DNA of 64,000 nucleotides from Nothopassalora personata. Lineage: Eukaryota; Ascomycota; Dothideomycetes; Mycosphaerellales; Mycosphaerellaceae. The translations under genes and the position numbers were made by a program. The notes beneath the pieces were generated by a model. The model was not told the DNA's origin. It did no database searches and saw only the letters and a program-made list of their open reading frames with translations. The DNA lies in NCBI GenBank assembly GCA_033816765.1, contig CM066292.1:1922001-1986000 (forward strand), written 5' to 3'. This document shows positions 1-12,269 of the stretch, piece by piece. How positions within the stretch are numbered: the stretch's first letter is position 1; the number at the start of each line of letters is the position of its first letter.

Positions 1-1013
1 GTGGGTCTGAGCCCGGTGCTGGAGAGCGGGGGGAGAGGGTTAGCTGTTGGACTTACTGGTGTGGTGGGCTACGGGGGTGGGTGAGGGAGCATGGAACGTG
101 GAGTGGGTGTTTGCATCAATGGTGGGTTTGTTTTGCTAGGAGGTGGAGACTCGTGACTCGCTCCGACTTCACTCTCATGATGAGGTATAGAACTTACGTG
201 GCACGATGTTCAGCTTGATGCTGGACGGAAAGTCGTCGGTCTTTGGTAGCCGACCCATGATTCGGTCCGCTGGAGCTTGTTGTGCTGCAGGTACAAGGTG
301 CCGTGACTGGCGTGCTTTGAGCTCAGCGGTTGAGTGACTGCACAATCAGCGTCAAGTCTGCTGCCTCTTGCTGTGCTGACAGGCACACGACTCCTCGTTC
401 GAGCTTCGTCTGTCGATGCCAGGTTGACAGCAAGATTTTGATTGTGCTCGTGCCACAGTGGCTGTGTTGGTTTTTGCTGCGCCTCGACACAAACAAGCTT
501 TGCCGCGCAAGCTTAGCAAGCTTGGTATGTAATTTTTCTCCGGATCTTGGTTGGATGACGCTGATCGTCGACGTCAAGTGGTGGTGCTCGCCGGAGGGTC
601 TGTCGCGCCTATACGACTCAACGCAGCAATGGCTGTACCTTGAGGCTTGCTTGCGTGGCACCGCTTAGACAATAGCTGGCGTCGACAATCGACGAAGTCC
701 GCATCATGGCTTGTGCCTGACCAATTGCTTTAATCTAGCTTGAACTTGAGGCATTTCGATACGCGCTTGTCATGCAATCCAGCGAGACCATTGGAGTACT
801 TCACGGGCACTCAGGTCTCCTGCGTTGGTGGGGTTTCAACTTGCCACGCATGACGAGGGGCGAGGGTCCAGCTGCTGATGTACCTCTTAAGAATATATAT
901 ATATCTATATATTGTGCTTCCTGAGCCTCGTCATTCTTACTCCGTCATTCACATCCTCGCCACTAGCACACCAACGACACTTCAAGTCGAACTCATACCA
1001 CAGTCTAGTCAAG
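1..1013. other. Intergenic, upstream of the CipC-like gene
   Basis: I see no supportable gene here. Overlapping open frames on both strands at 323-668 look like chance readings of one stretch and match nothing I know. A TA-rich run near 893-912 lies about 110 bases before the CipC-like start codon and could belong to its core promoter; that is inference. Confidence 0.5.
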
Positions 1014-1533
1014 ATGTTTGGATTCGGTACGCCTCAATACCACTGCTTGTGCAATGCCTTGCCCGGACGAAAGCTGACATGATGCTCAGACGAGGCCCGC
1101 AATAACTACCAGCAGACCTACGAGTCTGACAACAAGGCCGAGTTCTCTCACGAGCTCCTAGCCGGTGGCGCTTCCTTCGCCGCCTTCAAGGTGTTCGAGG
1201 ATAAACAGCGCAAAGAGGGTACGTCCATGCCCAGTCCAATCCTCCCGTCATAGTCTGCAATGTCCTAAGTTCGCCTACTGACGTGATTCCTTTTCAGGCA
1301 AGCCAGTCTCCCACCAATTCGCTAAAGAGCTCCTCGCTGGCTTCGCCGGTGCTGAGGTCGACAAACTTGCCGAGACCAAGGGCGCCGACTACATCGACCG
1401 CGAGAAGGCCAAGCGTGAGGCCGAGCGCCGCAGCAACGACTTGTACGACCAGCACTACGGTCGTCGGGACCAGTATGACCCAAACCAGCAGGGTCCCCCA
1501 GAGCACCTTGAGAACCACTTCGGAAGATGGTAG
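1014..1533 (+). CDS. CipC-like antibiotic-response protein (DUF3759 family)
   Basis: Three exons: 1014-1026, 1090-1218 and 1298-1533, giving 125 residues. The protein begins MFGFDEARNNYQQTYE, runs through an Ala/Phe-rich middle (LLAGGASFAAFKVFEDKQR, then a second ELLAGFAGAEVDKLAET) and ends in a charged RRDQYDPNQQGPPEHLENH tail. This is the pattern of the fungal CipC family, named for a concanamycin-induced Aspergillus protein and often abundant under stress or in planta. The biochemical function is unknown. The first exon holds only four codons plus one base; the start is fixed because the spliced MFGFDEA matches the family N-terminus. Both introns have GT-AG ends. The protein has no signal peptide and is probably cytosolic. 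The gene stands alone, with a TA-rich tract about 110 bases upstream. Confidence 0.88.
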
Positions 1534-4500
1534 ACGGCCATCCTCCAGACAAGATGAGGTCAACGACACGATGGAAGCCCGTTGCGAAGTGGTGGCACGA
1601 CCCTGGACATATACGCGATGTAGTGCCCGCGAGTTCAGTAGAAATGAGTGGGAATGAGACCAGACTTACCTATATTCTGTTTTGCTCCACGTAGTTGTTA
1701 ACACATACTGCTACCATTGTTCGGCCAAGAGACTGTCACTGCCAGCCTCAAACGTGAGACGTCCGGATGCAAGACTTGACCTCGTGGACGAAGCAGTAAT
1801 CTAGCCCACAGGATGTAAACGCAGCTGTCAAGTGAAAACATTCCGACCTAGCAGACATTGTCGACCAACATAATCCGCGCCGCCGATCATCGCTAGCCTC
1901 GCTCTTCGAAGATTTCCTCGACGGTCAAGCTCTGTGACACTCCCCGGTGCACGGCGATGCTGACTATCACGGCGAGTGTTCATTCTTCTTAGTCGCAAAA
2001 GCAGGATTGGTGGCAAAGGGGACCAGGACATTTCAGAGAAATGTGCGACTCTTGACCGCTTGCAATAGACCAACCACACTGCAGGAAGCGTCTACGTCTT
2101 GCGTAGTCAAGCCATTATGGCGAAGACTGTTCCCGAATGTCCGCGACATCAGTATATACGAGTGCGCTGCGGAGATGAATATGTGCCTGCAACAAGTCTT
2201 TGCTCCGCGTGGCCGAAGCATACCATCGGGCTCGTTCAAGTCGGATACATCCCATGGCTAGAGAAGACTGCTCCCCCGAACTGCCACTCGTCGTTGCTGG
2301 ACATTGTCGTTGGACCCTGTCGACGTTGAGAGGCTGCCAATGTACAGATTGTGGAACATGAAATTGTTGAGCTTCGCTGTTGAGGTGCTCGGAGACACGC
2401 ACGGTCACCTTTTGATATATTCATTAGAAGGTGGGAGCTAACAGGGGACGTAGTAAGCGGTTCGGTTATTAGTCTTCGTTGCCTCGTGCACGACACGTTT
2501 ACAAGGGAACAGAAGAATGATTAGCACCGTTGCAGTACCTGTTTTCAAACTAACTGTCTCGAATATTAAGCGCAAGCTGCCGAGGCTTTAAGGTCGACGT
2601 TGTGATCTGACCGTTGAGATATTGTGTGCTCCGAGACATGCGGCTCACATCTGAAACCCTTAGCGCAACGGGCATATATCAAGGTACTTTGCTGGCTAAC
2701 ACTCTACAAGTGGGCGACTGAAACTCAGGTTTCGAAGGATTGTGGGACTGTTCACAGCCTTGGACACAGCCGCGGCGCGTTCATGTCCTGTCTCGTCCTG
2801 CTTCGCATCTGTATCCAAGTGGACCGCACCAGAGATTTAAAACAGTCATAGGCGACCATGAAGTTGTCTTCGAGGAGCGTTCTGTGAGTTGCCTCTCGGA
2901 TATGTGATGGCTGCCTCTCGACCCTACCCACAAATGATTATCGTCGGTGTGCTTCAGGACGATGTTTTTGCGGGGGCAACAACATTGAAGGACTGCATAT
3001 TGCCCGTCATGTTACTCGTTGCATGATGTGCTTGAGCACATACAGATTCTGCGTTGACTTCGTCAACAATTGTGTCATGTCGTGACGATATCAACACCAA
3101 CACTGACTGGGTTAAGCATCCGACATCACAGCCGGGGGCTTTGTTGACTCGCAGCCAGCCGTCGACGCTTATGCATTCCCGTTAACAGCATGCCTTGTAC
3201 CGGCCTGCATCCGAACTTCGGCCCGTGGCTGATGTTGATGGCGGTGTCCGAGTACAAAGCCTCTCACGGTAGTTGGCCGAGCGATGTATGCCATCCAAGG
3301 TGATGACCTGCGCTACGCTTCCTTTACGGATATGTCTACCTGACACTTTGATAGCGCTCTCGTGCCATGTAGCAAGCCGAGTTTGCAGCATCCTCAGCGA
3401 TTGACTCGCTGTGTATTGTTGGTCATGGGCTGCGGCAGCTGCAACAAAGCTCTGTGCATCTTAGCGCACTAGATGCTGCCCAAGAACTTCAATTGCTATG
3501 CTTCGCGACTTACTGGCCTTGACTCCGAACTCATCGAGCAATTAAGTTGTTTCTTATATTCGCCGCCAAGGCGGCACGACGGAGGGACTCCGAACTCATT
3601 ATCCGCGGCACAGGCAAGGATTTCTGATTCCGTGGAGACACTGCATTGGTGGAGACACTGCTTTGGTGGAGACACTGCTTTGTGGCTCGAGTGTGGTGTC
3701 ACTACAGAGAGACAGTCATTCTGAAACCACTTCTGAGACGTTACCGATCTGAACGCATGACAGGTAGTGTTTCGAGGTAGGAATGATGGCTGGCTGAGTC
3801 TAGGCCGAGCGGAAGCTCCCTCGGCGGGACGTCATCGCCTGCTGCACCATTGTGATTTTGCGCACTGATTCACGAGATGAGATCGCACCCAGTGGGGGGA
3901 CTCTGGCAGATTTTGACGCCCGTCCACCCGGAAAGAGCTTGTGTACAAGGTACAGCTACGTATGCTTTCATGCTGCCAAGGCGGAAAAGAACAAGATTTA
4001 TGGCAAGTCCGGTTCGGTCGGCATTTGCAACGCAGGGTGCGGAACGCAGGGAAGTTGTTGCTGACATCCACTTCAGGTCCGAGTCAGCGGCAAGGATCGC
4101 AAATGAGGACTTGGGAGAGACTTCCAAGAAGCGCTGGAGAGGCTACTTATTACAGAAGCCGAAGGCTTGGCAATTGAAAGGTCTCTGGTGGAGGGAAGTC
4201 TTCAGCGTGACCTTCGAGATAGAAGCAATAAAGATGCTTCTCCGTCAGGTCGCAATCGTTCAGCTGTGTCAAGAAGTCTTTCGGCTGCTGATCGACAAGA
4301 CAACCACAAATTCCGCCGGGCCGTCGTTGTAAGGCCTGGTTGGTGAAGTTGCCGAAAGCGCAAGAACAGGTCGTAATAATAGATAGCTTAACCACGAGGA
4401 TACCCTCACACGCTGTCGACGACTTCCATGGTACATACATGTCAGGGCAGCATGAAGTCAAGAGAAGCAGTGCGTCCTACCGGCATATGACAGAAGGCTG

Positions 4501-6287
4501 CCGGTCTGCAAACGTTAATAACTGGTGGTGTGGCATGGATCGCAGCACAGCAGTTCCGGAAGCCGCTGATGAGTCCTCTTTGGCCAGCACGAAACGGCGT
4601 GCGATAATACGCTCATCGACGACAACCCCTATGCAGTCGTATATGTGTCTAGGGAACGGGAGCGACCTGCGCTAATATCGACAGCCTGGTCGCAGGTCGT
4701 ACTTCTGAATGGCCAAATCGTGAGGGAAGTACTAGCTAGGGTGTTGCAAGGACACAAAACCTGGGACCGCTATCGCTTTGAAAGGTCAAGAGGGCGCATA
4801 AGCGGCGGAAGCTATATGTGCGTGATTTGACCTAGGAATAGGTGCAGTGTCTCTCATGTGAAGGTGTGCGCCACCGTCCCGGTCACGTACGCTACGAAGA
4901 TGTGGCATGGACGGCAGGCACAGAGAGTCGGTGCCATGGCGATGTATCATGTTAGCACGCCCACAGTCTGTCGTCCCCCAGTGGGGTCGTTATGCGTCGT
5001 CGTGGTGGATTGGCCGTGTTCTGGGCAATGCGACTGTGCACACTCCGCAGCATGGTTCAAAGTCGTCTCCGAAGTTTGGACAGCCTTGTTGATGCTGTGA
5101 AGACAGTGAGACCCTGCAAACTCTGCTGCTGCTCCCTGCGCCGGTCGACTTTTCGTGCGAGCTGCCGCCTAACTCTGCCCGCGGCAACATTTCGTAGTCG
5201 CTAACGCCGAGAACTGCTAACGGCTGTGCCTTCCGACGGACGCTCTGCCTCTGCCCACGCGCTGCTGCCGACCTGGGTCAGTCGCGCAGCCGTCACACGC
5301 CGGCGGGGCGGACGAGAGAGGCGGCGGGGTCTTTTCTGTGTGTGAGCTATCGGATCTCGCACACTCGTCACAATCAGCATCTCGATATCTCGAACGGCCC
5401 TGCGACAGGTCTCCACCATTGTGACGCTCCGTCGACCCGCGTCCCGAGTTCACGGACCGGCTCCTATGTCGGGTATGCATGGGCCGGTGCGGGTGGCTGA
5501 GAGGGCCAGCAGGGAAGGCTGCAACTCTCACCACAACCCGCAGCATGGGTCGGTCCTCCCAGCCCGACCACGCTGTTGCAGACAGCCGCTGTACTCTACA
5601 CTTCGGTCACTTCCTGCACTCCTGCACGGGACTCGACCACCGCTCATCATAGCGACTATCGCTTACTCCTAGATGGCTTGCCCTTCAAGCGACATGCTCA
5701 TCTCTGCAAGCGAGAACAGTGATCGATGTACCGTATCGTGCGGCTGCAGCACGAGAATGGCCAATGCCAGCACTGTTCGCACGCGGCAATTGGCTGACGA
5801 GGGCTGGCGCACGGCTCATGTTTCCTTCTGACACACGACCAATTGCACTGGGACGTTGGCCCGATTTCCACATGGTTCCTTTAGCCAGACACTATAAACG
5901 GGGCTGGCATCCCATCGTCGTGTACCTGCGCAGCCGACTAGGATTATCGACGTTCGTGTTCAGGCCACTGCAAATAATTGGGATCACCCCAGTCGCACAG
6001 GTGTAAGGCACGTCGTACAGTTTTATCTGCGCGACGTCGAACACCCCGATCAAACTCACCATCCTCTTGCGCTCTTACCACTACTGTCATAACTACTGAC
6101 GCCTCCGCCGCCGCGACTCTCCGCGCCCTCTCTTTCTGTTAGATGCTGCCCTTCCTTTCACAGCGTTAAGACGAATCTCCCCCTACTCGTCACACTCAAG
6201 CTTCCTGCAGGCCAACCACTCTCAGCACTCTGGCGGCGGCAGAACGTACATATAGCCACGGCCAGCGATGATCACCGCGGCCGCACG
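1534..6287. other. Long gene-poor stretch before the CRIB gene
   Basis: About 4.7 kb with no gene I can support. Several 60-150-codon frames exist, for example 3877-4332, but they overlap open frames in other phases and resemble no family. A 17-base tandem repeat lies at 3633-3683. From about 6010 to 6290 the sequence becomes pyrimidine-rich (CTCTTACC, CTTTCTGTTAG), like the 5' leader or core promoter of the CRIB gene. A short unspliced ORF or a noncoding RNA cannot be excluded. Confidence 0.5.
3633..3683. repeat. Three tandem copies of a 17-base unit
   Basis: The unit TGGAGACACTGCTTTGG occurs three times head to tail. The first copy has A for T at its thirteenth base and the last diverges at its end. 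It lies in non-coding sequence with no gene nearby, so I see no function; it looks like a minisatellite seed. Confidence 0.85.
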
Positions 6288-8951
6288 ATGACGAATGAAG
6301 CATTGGTGCCTCCAGATCCTCCCGATCACGACGTGTCAGGCGACACATCGCGACCTATGGCTTCTGCTGAGAACAGAGGAAATACTCCGGGCCGGTCACG
6401 GTCACGCGCCGAAACCTCGAGCCAGACGTCACGTTCACCGGAGTCGACGCGAAAGAAACGGTTGTCATTCTTTGGTCGGTCGAGCTCGGAGGCGTCCAAG
6501 GAAGGCAATCCCTCCATGCTTTCTACGATGAGCTCCCAGAACGATGCGCGACCTGGCACTGCTCGGCGTGAAAGTCGGAGAAGTACTGCGGATCCGTTGG
6601 GAAGCATACGTAACTCTTTCCTCAGAGGGCCAAGTCGTTCTCATACTGACAGTGCTGATGGCGAAGTCAATCCATCGCGACCAATCTCACGTTCCGTCGA
6701 CACAAGTCGATCGAGCTCCCGGCACAGTGAGTCCATTCGATGTGGTAAAGTTGGCGATTGATCTGATTCCTTCTACTCAAGGCACCTCATTACGATCCTA
6801 TGCCAGGTTTGCTAAGTTGAGCCAGAAACCCATTGAGGATCAAGAGAAAGAATGTGAGTATCTTGACTGGCCTGAAGCAGTTGCTTTGATTAATCTTGCC
6901 CAGACTACCAACATCGGACGAAGTCCAGCATCTCGCCTCCGTTCAACTTTCAGCACGTCACACATACAGCTAGGAAGCACTTACCACGACTGGAGACTGT
7001 GGACGAACGGGACCTGAAGACAAAGTTCTGGCAGCTCAACGCCTATCAAAGACCGAAGGAGGGCCTCAATGGCATCCAAGCAGACGATCTGGGCAATCGA
7101 CCAAGGACAGCGAGTTCTTCTTCCGTTCAACGACCAGTCACTCGAGAGCGTGAACTTGAGCCGGAGCTAACGAACATTACGCCTGTGAGACCTGAAGTGA
7201 CTCGCAGTCTGGATGAAACCTTATTCGATGAGACTCAGGAGACAAAATTCAACCCAGACGACGCGTATACATCGTTGGAGGAAGTAAACAAGCTCGAAAT
7301 GTCGGAAGCGGTGCCTGCTTCCACAGCGGCGAAGCACTATTCTTCCATGAGTGCTCTGAGGGCGCCTGAAATCAGTCATAATCAACAAAAGCTACGTACC
7401 TCGGGCTCGTTCGATAACACGATAATGCCCCGGAGTTCGCCTGGTGCTGAAGCACGGAGACCCCATACAAGCCACCCTGCTAGTCGGAGCCCGACATCTG
7501 AATACACACCGGACCTACCAGAGGCTGAATGTGCACTGAAGAAAGGGCGTCTCACCGGACAAAGCTTCCGCGAGAAGCAGCCTATACCCGCGACTCCGCA
7601 AGAGACAACATTGAGGCCAAGCTCAAAAGTTGAGGTCACGAATAGAGCTCATCGAGCGCCTTCTTACTCACTGTTCCCTTCGGTGGCTGCGAAGCCAACG
7701 GAGAAGTCAGGTGACGAGCGGCTAGAGCACCCTTCACGATCTCGATCGGCATCTAAGAGCTCTGTTTCCAAAGGGAAGCAACCGGTAGATATTTTACCCA
7801 GTCAAATCAAGCGTGCTTCAAGGTTAATACCTACAACAACCACATCGAAGTCATTCAGCTCGCTTGGCACAGACTTGCTAGAAACCTACAGCTGGGAAGA
7901 TGACATCGACTTTGCTTACAACCAAGAGGCGGAAGCGAAGTGTAACTTTGACTGGGAGACTGCCTCATTAGCACCTTCAAAGAGAACGAACGAGGGTGAG
8001 ACAGCAGCACCTTCTGCAGAACCATCTCCCGATTTGCCTAGAAGTAGCGCGAGCAGTCAAGGCGGCGGCATACGACTATCAGCCTGGATCGATCGATCAT
8101 CTGCGTTCACTTCAAGTAGCTCATTGAGCACACGACAAACTTCTGATACTTCCGTACACACCCAGGCGAGCACGAACAGTGAGGCGCCATCGGTGAACCC
8201 ACAACACAAGCGAGGACCATCAGTCGGCCACAAAGGTTTCCTGGCAGCTCGAATTGCATCGACCGACCTTCTGCGCAAAAGCCCGGACTTTTCACCGCAA
8301 TACAAATGTTCCCCAGTCAAGACACCGCCCCCGAAGTTCAGTCTGACAGAAGCCGACGAATCCGTCGACGGGTCTAAATACAGCCCAGCGACCAGCACCA
8401 CATACTTTCCCATCATTGACAGCACAATTCCAGAATACCTCAGCGACCCCGAATCTGATCGCCCCGGAGGCGCACGGCACCGCAAGTCGAGCTCCTACGG
8501 CTCGTTGGAAAGCAGCCAAAAGTCGACAAAATCTTTGCAAACCGGCAGCGACACGGCCCGGTGGTCCTCTGCATCGACCAGCTCGATTCCCGACCTGATG
8601 CAGAGCAAGCGCAAAAGCCGCTCGAGCATCCAACTACGATGTAGAATCTCCCGACCTCTCGAGTCAGTTCCTCACAGTCCAGATGGTGAGCTAGTGGAGT
8701 TCTGCGAGGCCACCAACAGAGACAGTGTGGTGCAGCGGGACAGCTTGAAGATGCCGTCGAACTGGGAGCGCGCGTCGCCTGATCCGATCGTGATGCGACG
8801 GCCTGGGCCTGGCGTTAGCTCTCTGCTTTTGTCGGCGGGCAGAACTGTACAGAGAGATCGGTCGAGCACCCCCTCGAATTCGAGGCATGGATCGCGGAGT
8901 AATATGAGTATCGCGCCTCCGGCGCAGGACGAAGAGGGTGGGTGGATATGA
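6288..8951 (+). CDS. CRIB-motif protein, putative Cdc42/Rho effector or scaffold
   Basis: Exons 6288-6726, 6782-6853 and 6904-8951 give 852 residues. Around residues 180-193, just after the second intron, the protein reads ISPPFNFQHVTHTARKHLP. This fits the CRIB consensus I-S-x-P-x(2-4)-F-x-H-x-x-H, which binds GTP-loaded Cdc42/Rac-type GTPases. The segment after it, including DLKTKFWQLNAYQRPKEGL, looks conserved. The rest is low-complexity, rich in Ser, Pro, Thr and Arg, and probably disordered. No kinase or other catalytic domain is visible, so it is not a PAK kinase; an effector or scaffold in polarity or septum signalling is the inference. The CRIB frame runs upstream of any ATG in exon 3 and is reached only through the two small introns, which is why I join them. 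The start is the first in-frame ATG after a pyrimidine-rich leader. Confidence 0.82.
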
Positions 8952-9511
8952 TGGGATGAAGCAGGATGCAAGTATGAGCGATATGAAGAATGAAACACTC
9001 GTTTCCACGCGTTTCTGTACGAGCTGACTGGACCTTGACGCGTTGGGGTGGCGCAGTACCACAGATAACCTACCGCCCCCCCCCCCACCAGCCCCAACAG
9101 TGGCGATGACGGTGGCGGCGGCAGCTGATAACAAAGTAAGTCTGGGTACATTGCTGAAATCGGTGAACTGCCTTAGGAAATGCGCGCCTCAATCGTGTAC
9201 ACACGACGCCAGTGAATGTGGTGGTGATGGGAATCCTATCCCTGCTGCGGGCCCAGCCGCCGTGTCATTAAGCCTTGTCGGCTTGTTGCCCGGCAACATG
9301 CAACCAGTACCAATATTGACTATTGACGGGACGCTCGAGGCAAGCGCCTGGCGCCAAATTGACTAATGAGCAACCAACCTGACTTGTGACTTCTCCTAAT
9401 TTGTGCATCCCGTGCAGTCTACAACTACGCGCATATTCCATACCACAGCATTTCCACGACCGAGACGAAGGTGCTGACTCTCGCATAATATGCAAAGTTG
9501 CAGAGAGTGTC
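8952..9511. other. Intergenic between the CRIB gene and alpha-actinin
   Basis: Short spacer holding the 3' flank of the CRIB gene and the promoter of the alpha-actinin gene. An 11-base C run lies at 9076-9086. No gene is seen. Confidence 0.6.
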
Positions 9512-11593
9512 ATGGCGGTGCTTGAGCAGTCTTGGTGGGTTGCATCGCTCGTGTAGAGGTGCCACGCCGCACGCCTCGTGAGCAAGATGGACGCTGACGA
9601 TAATGTGTCTGCAGGGTGAAAGTCCAGGAGAAGACGTTTGGCAAATGGTATGTTTGCTGCCATCACGTCAGCACTGCTCCGGGGACACAGGACATGTGAC
9701 TGACCGGCGCAACTATTCAGGCTCAACAACAAACTTAAAACGCGAAATGTCCAAATCGATAACCTCGTCACCGACCTCTCCGACGGCATCATCCTCATCC
9801 ACCTCCTCGAGATCCTCTCACAAGAATCGCTCGGACGATACGCCGCCCGGCCGAAACTGCGGGTTCAGCGATTCGAGAATGTCAACATCGCATTGGACTT
9901 TATTAAAGCGCGTAAGATCCAATTAACAAACATTGGCGCCGAGGACGTGGTGGATGGGAATCGCAAGATCATCCTCGGGCTGATCTGGACGCTCATCTTG
10001 CGCTTCACGATCAGCGACATCAACGACCAGGGTCTAAGCGCGAGAGAGGGTCTGTTACTGTGGTGCCAGAGGAAGACGGCGTGTTATGATGAGGTGGAGG
10101 TGAGGGACTTCTCGAATAGCTGGAATGACGGGCTGGCGTTCTGTGCGTTGCTGGACATTCATAGGCCGGACCTGATTGATTACGATCAGCTGGACAAGTC
10201 GGATCACAAGGGCAACATGCAGCTGGCCTTCGATATCGCGAGCAAGGAGATTGGCATTCCGGATCTGCTGGATGTTGAGGATGTGTGTGATGTTGCGAAG
10301 CCGGATGAGAGGTCGCTCATGACTTATATCGCCTACTGGTTCCATGCTTTCTCGCAGATGGAGAAGGTCGAGAATGCTGGGCGACGAGTCGAGAAGTTTG
10401 TCGCCAACATGCAGGGTGCGTGGGAGATGCAGAACGACTACGAGCGACGGATCCGAGCATTGAAGGCGTCGATTGCAAAGCAGCGTGAAGACTGGACAGC
10501 AGCTGTCTTCGACGATACATACGCCGATGCGAAAGAGCAGAGTCGGCAGTTTACAGCGTACAAGCGAAGAGAAAAGCGTGATTGGGTGGCGGAGAAGAGT
10601 GATCTTGCAGGTCTGCTGGGCAATATCAAGACGAAGCTCAACACATACCGATTGCGACCATACCAGCCACCCGCCGAGCTGAGCCTAGAGGCCCTGGACG
10701 AAGCTTGGATGGGTCTTATGGAAGCAGAGCGGACACGAAGTCAAGTCATCAACATGAAGATCCGCGACATCAAGAACAATCTCCGGCGATCATTCGCCGA
10801 CAAAGCTAATGACTTTGCACTGGCGCTCCAAACCATCAGCGTGAGCATCTCAGGCCTCGAAGGAGACGTGGAAGACCAGCTCGAACATACGACCCGCATA
10901 TCCCAGAATCTCCCACCACTCGACCAATACCTCGACATCATCTCCGACCTCGATCAACGATGCACAGAAGCAAACATCGAAGAAAACGACTTCACCACGT
11001 ACACGTACGACGAACTTGCCTACGAACTGAGCCTCGTGCGCTCCAGCGTACAGAAGAAACTTGCCTTCCTGGAGAATCAAATGGTGGCTCGTAACATGAC
11101 CAATCTCACCCCAATCCAACTCGAAGAATTCGAGTCCGTCTTCCGCCACTTCGACCGAGACGTGTCCAACTCCCTCCAAGAACTCGAATTCTCCGCCGCC
11201 CTCGCATCCCTAGGCCTCGTCTACGACGAACAAGAAATGCACGAACGCTTCATCGAAGTCGCTGGTCGAGGAGGAAACGTGAGTTTCGAGCAGTTCATCC
11301 GGTTCATGGTTGATGTGACAGAGGATCAAAATACTGCGGAGCAGGTCTTTGAGAGTTTTAAAGAGGTTGCGGATGGAAAGCCGTATGTTACGGAGCTGGA
11401 TTTGACGCATTCGCTTATTCCGGATGAGATTGTGGAGCAGCTTGTGCAGACGATGCCGCCACATAAGGGGCCTGATTTGCAGGAGGATAGGGATTTGCCG
11501 AAGTATGATTATGTTAGTTTTATGGAGAGGTATTTGCATGGGGACAAGGACAAGGAGAGGCAGCTGGAGCAGCCGAACGGAAAGCATGAGTAG
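9512..11593 (+). CDS. ain1: Alpha-actinin (Ain1-type actin-bundling protein)
   Basis: Exons 9512-9534, 9615-9647 and 9721-11593 give 642 residues. It begins MAVLEQSW, then VKVQEKTFGKWLNNKLKTR opens the first calponin-homology domain. The second CH domain covers about residues 125-235 and includes LLLWCQRKTACYDEVEVRD and ERSLMTYIAYWFHAFSQME. A helical spectrin-like rod follows to about residue 470. A C-terminal EF-hand region contains FRHFDRDVSNSLQELEF. This is the full alpha-actinin order with the short rod seen in fungi; the family cross-links F-actin in the cytokinetic ring and cortical network. The two tiny first exons are placed by splice sites and by restoring the CH1 start. The C-terminus looks complete. 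Orthology to fission-yeast Ain1 is inferred from architecture. Confidence 0.95.
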
Positions 11594-12269
11594 GATTCTG
11601 CTGGTCCTGATGAGGCGGCGGCTTGGTTGCGGCGGAAGTGTGATGGAGTTGTCGAGCTGGAGGATGCGGAGTCATCTGATGCCGGAGAAGATGGCAGAGC
11701 ATCTGTCTGAAGACAAGGCTGGCGATGGTGCCTTGTGAATAGGTTGCGTCGTTTGGCGCTATGCTGGAGTTTTGGAGAGCGAGACAGCGGAAGCACTTGG
11801 AGATGATTGATTTGGATCTTGGATTGCTTGTCTTGGAGAGGCTTGCGCGTCTTGAACACAGAGAGAGGTGACAGGCATATTGCATAGTGATACCATAGGA
11901 TGATGAGGACAGAATCGAAGCAAGTAGTGTAGCGTTAATGGAAGCTTGGTCATTGTTCAGTCGCCTTTTCATGGCGTTTCAATGGTGTTTGGCGAAACCT
12001 ACGAACAGACGTTAGCAAAGAATATGCATCACGACTGTGGCAAGCGGACAGACTATACACTGCAACAGGAATTGACTTCCGTACAGGAACGATACAGAGA
12101 TCCTCCCTGCAGATGCAGGGGTCTTGCGAGCGACCGAGGGACCTGAGCCGTTCTCGGAGCTCTATGTACCTGTACATGTACAGCAGCAGTACATCACCTC
12201 CGACAAACGCAAAGGCACTACCAATTCCATGATCATTGAAAGACCTGGCACGAATACCATCAACACACC
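11594..12269. other. Intergenic between alpha-actinin and the MmgE/PrpD gene
   Basis: No gene is seen. Open minus-strand frames at 11509-11972 overlap the alpha-actinin 3' end and look like shadows. A perfect palindrome TGTACCTGTACATGTACA lies near 12165-12185, with further CAGCAG/TACATC sequence after it, about 90 bases before the next start codon; it may be chance or a regulatory site. Confidence 0.45.

Noticed and set aside
3877..4332. A 151-codon plus-strand frame in the gene desert
   Set aside because: Four other frames over the same bases are also open, composition is not protein-like and no family is recognised.
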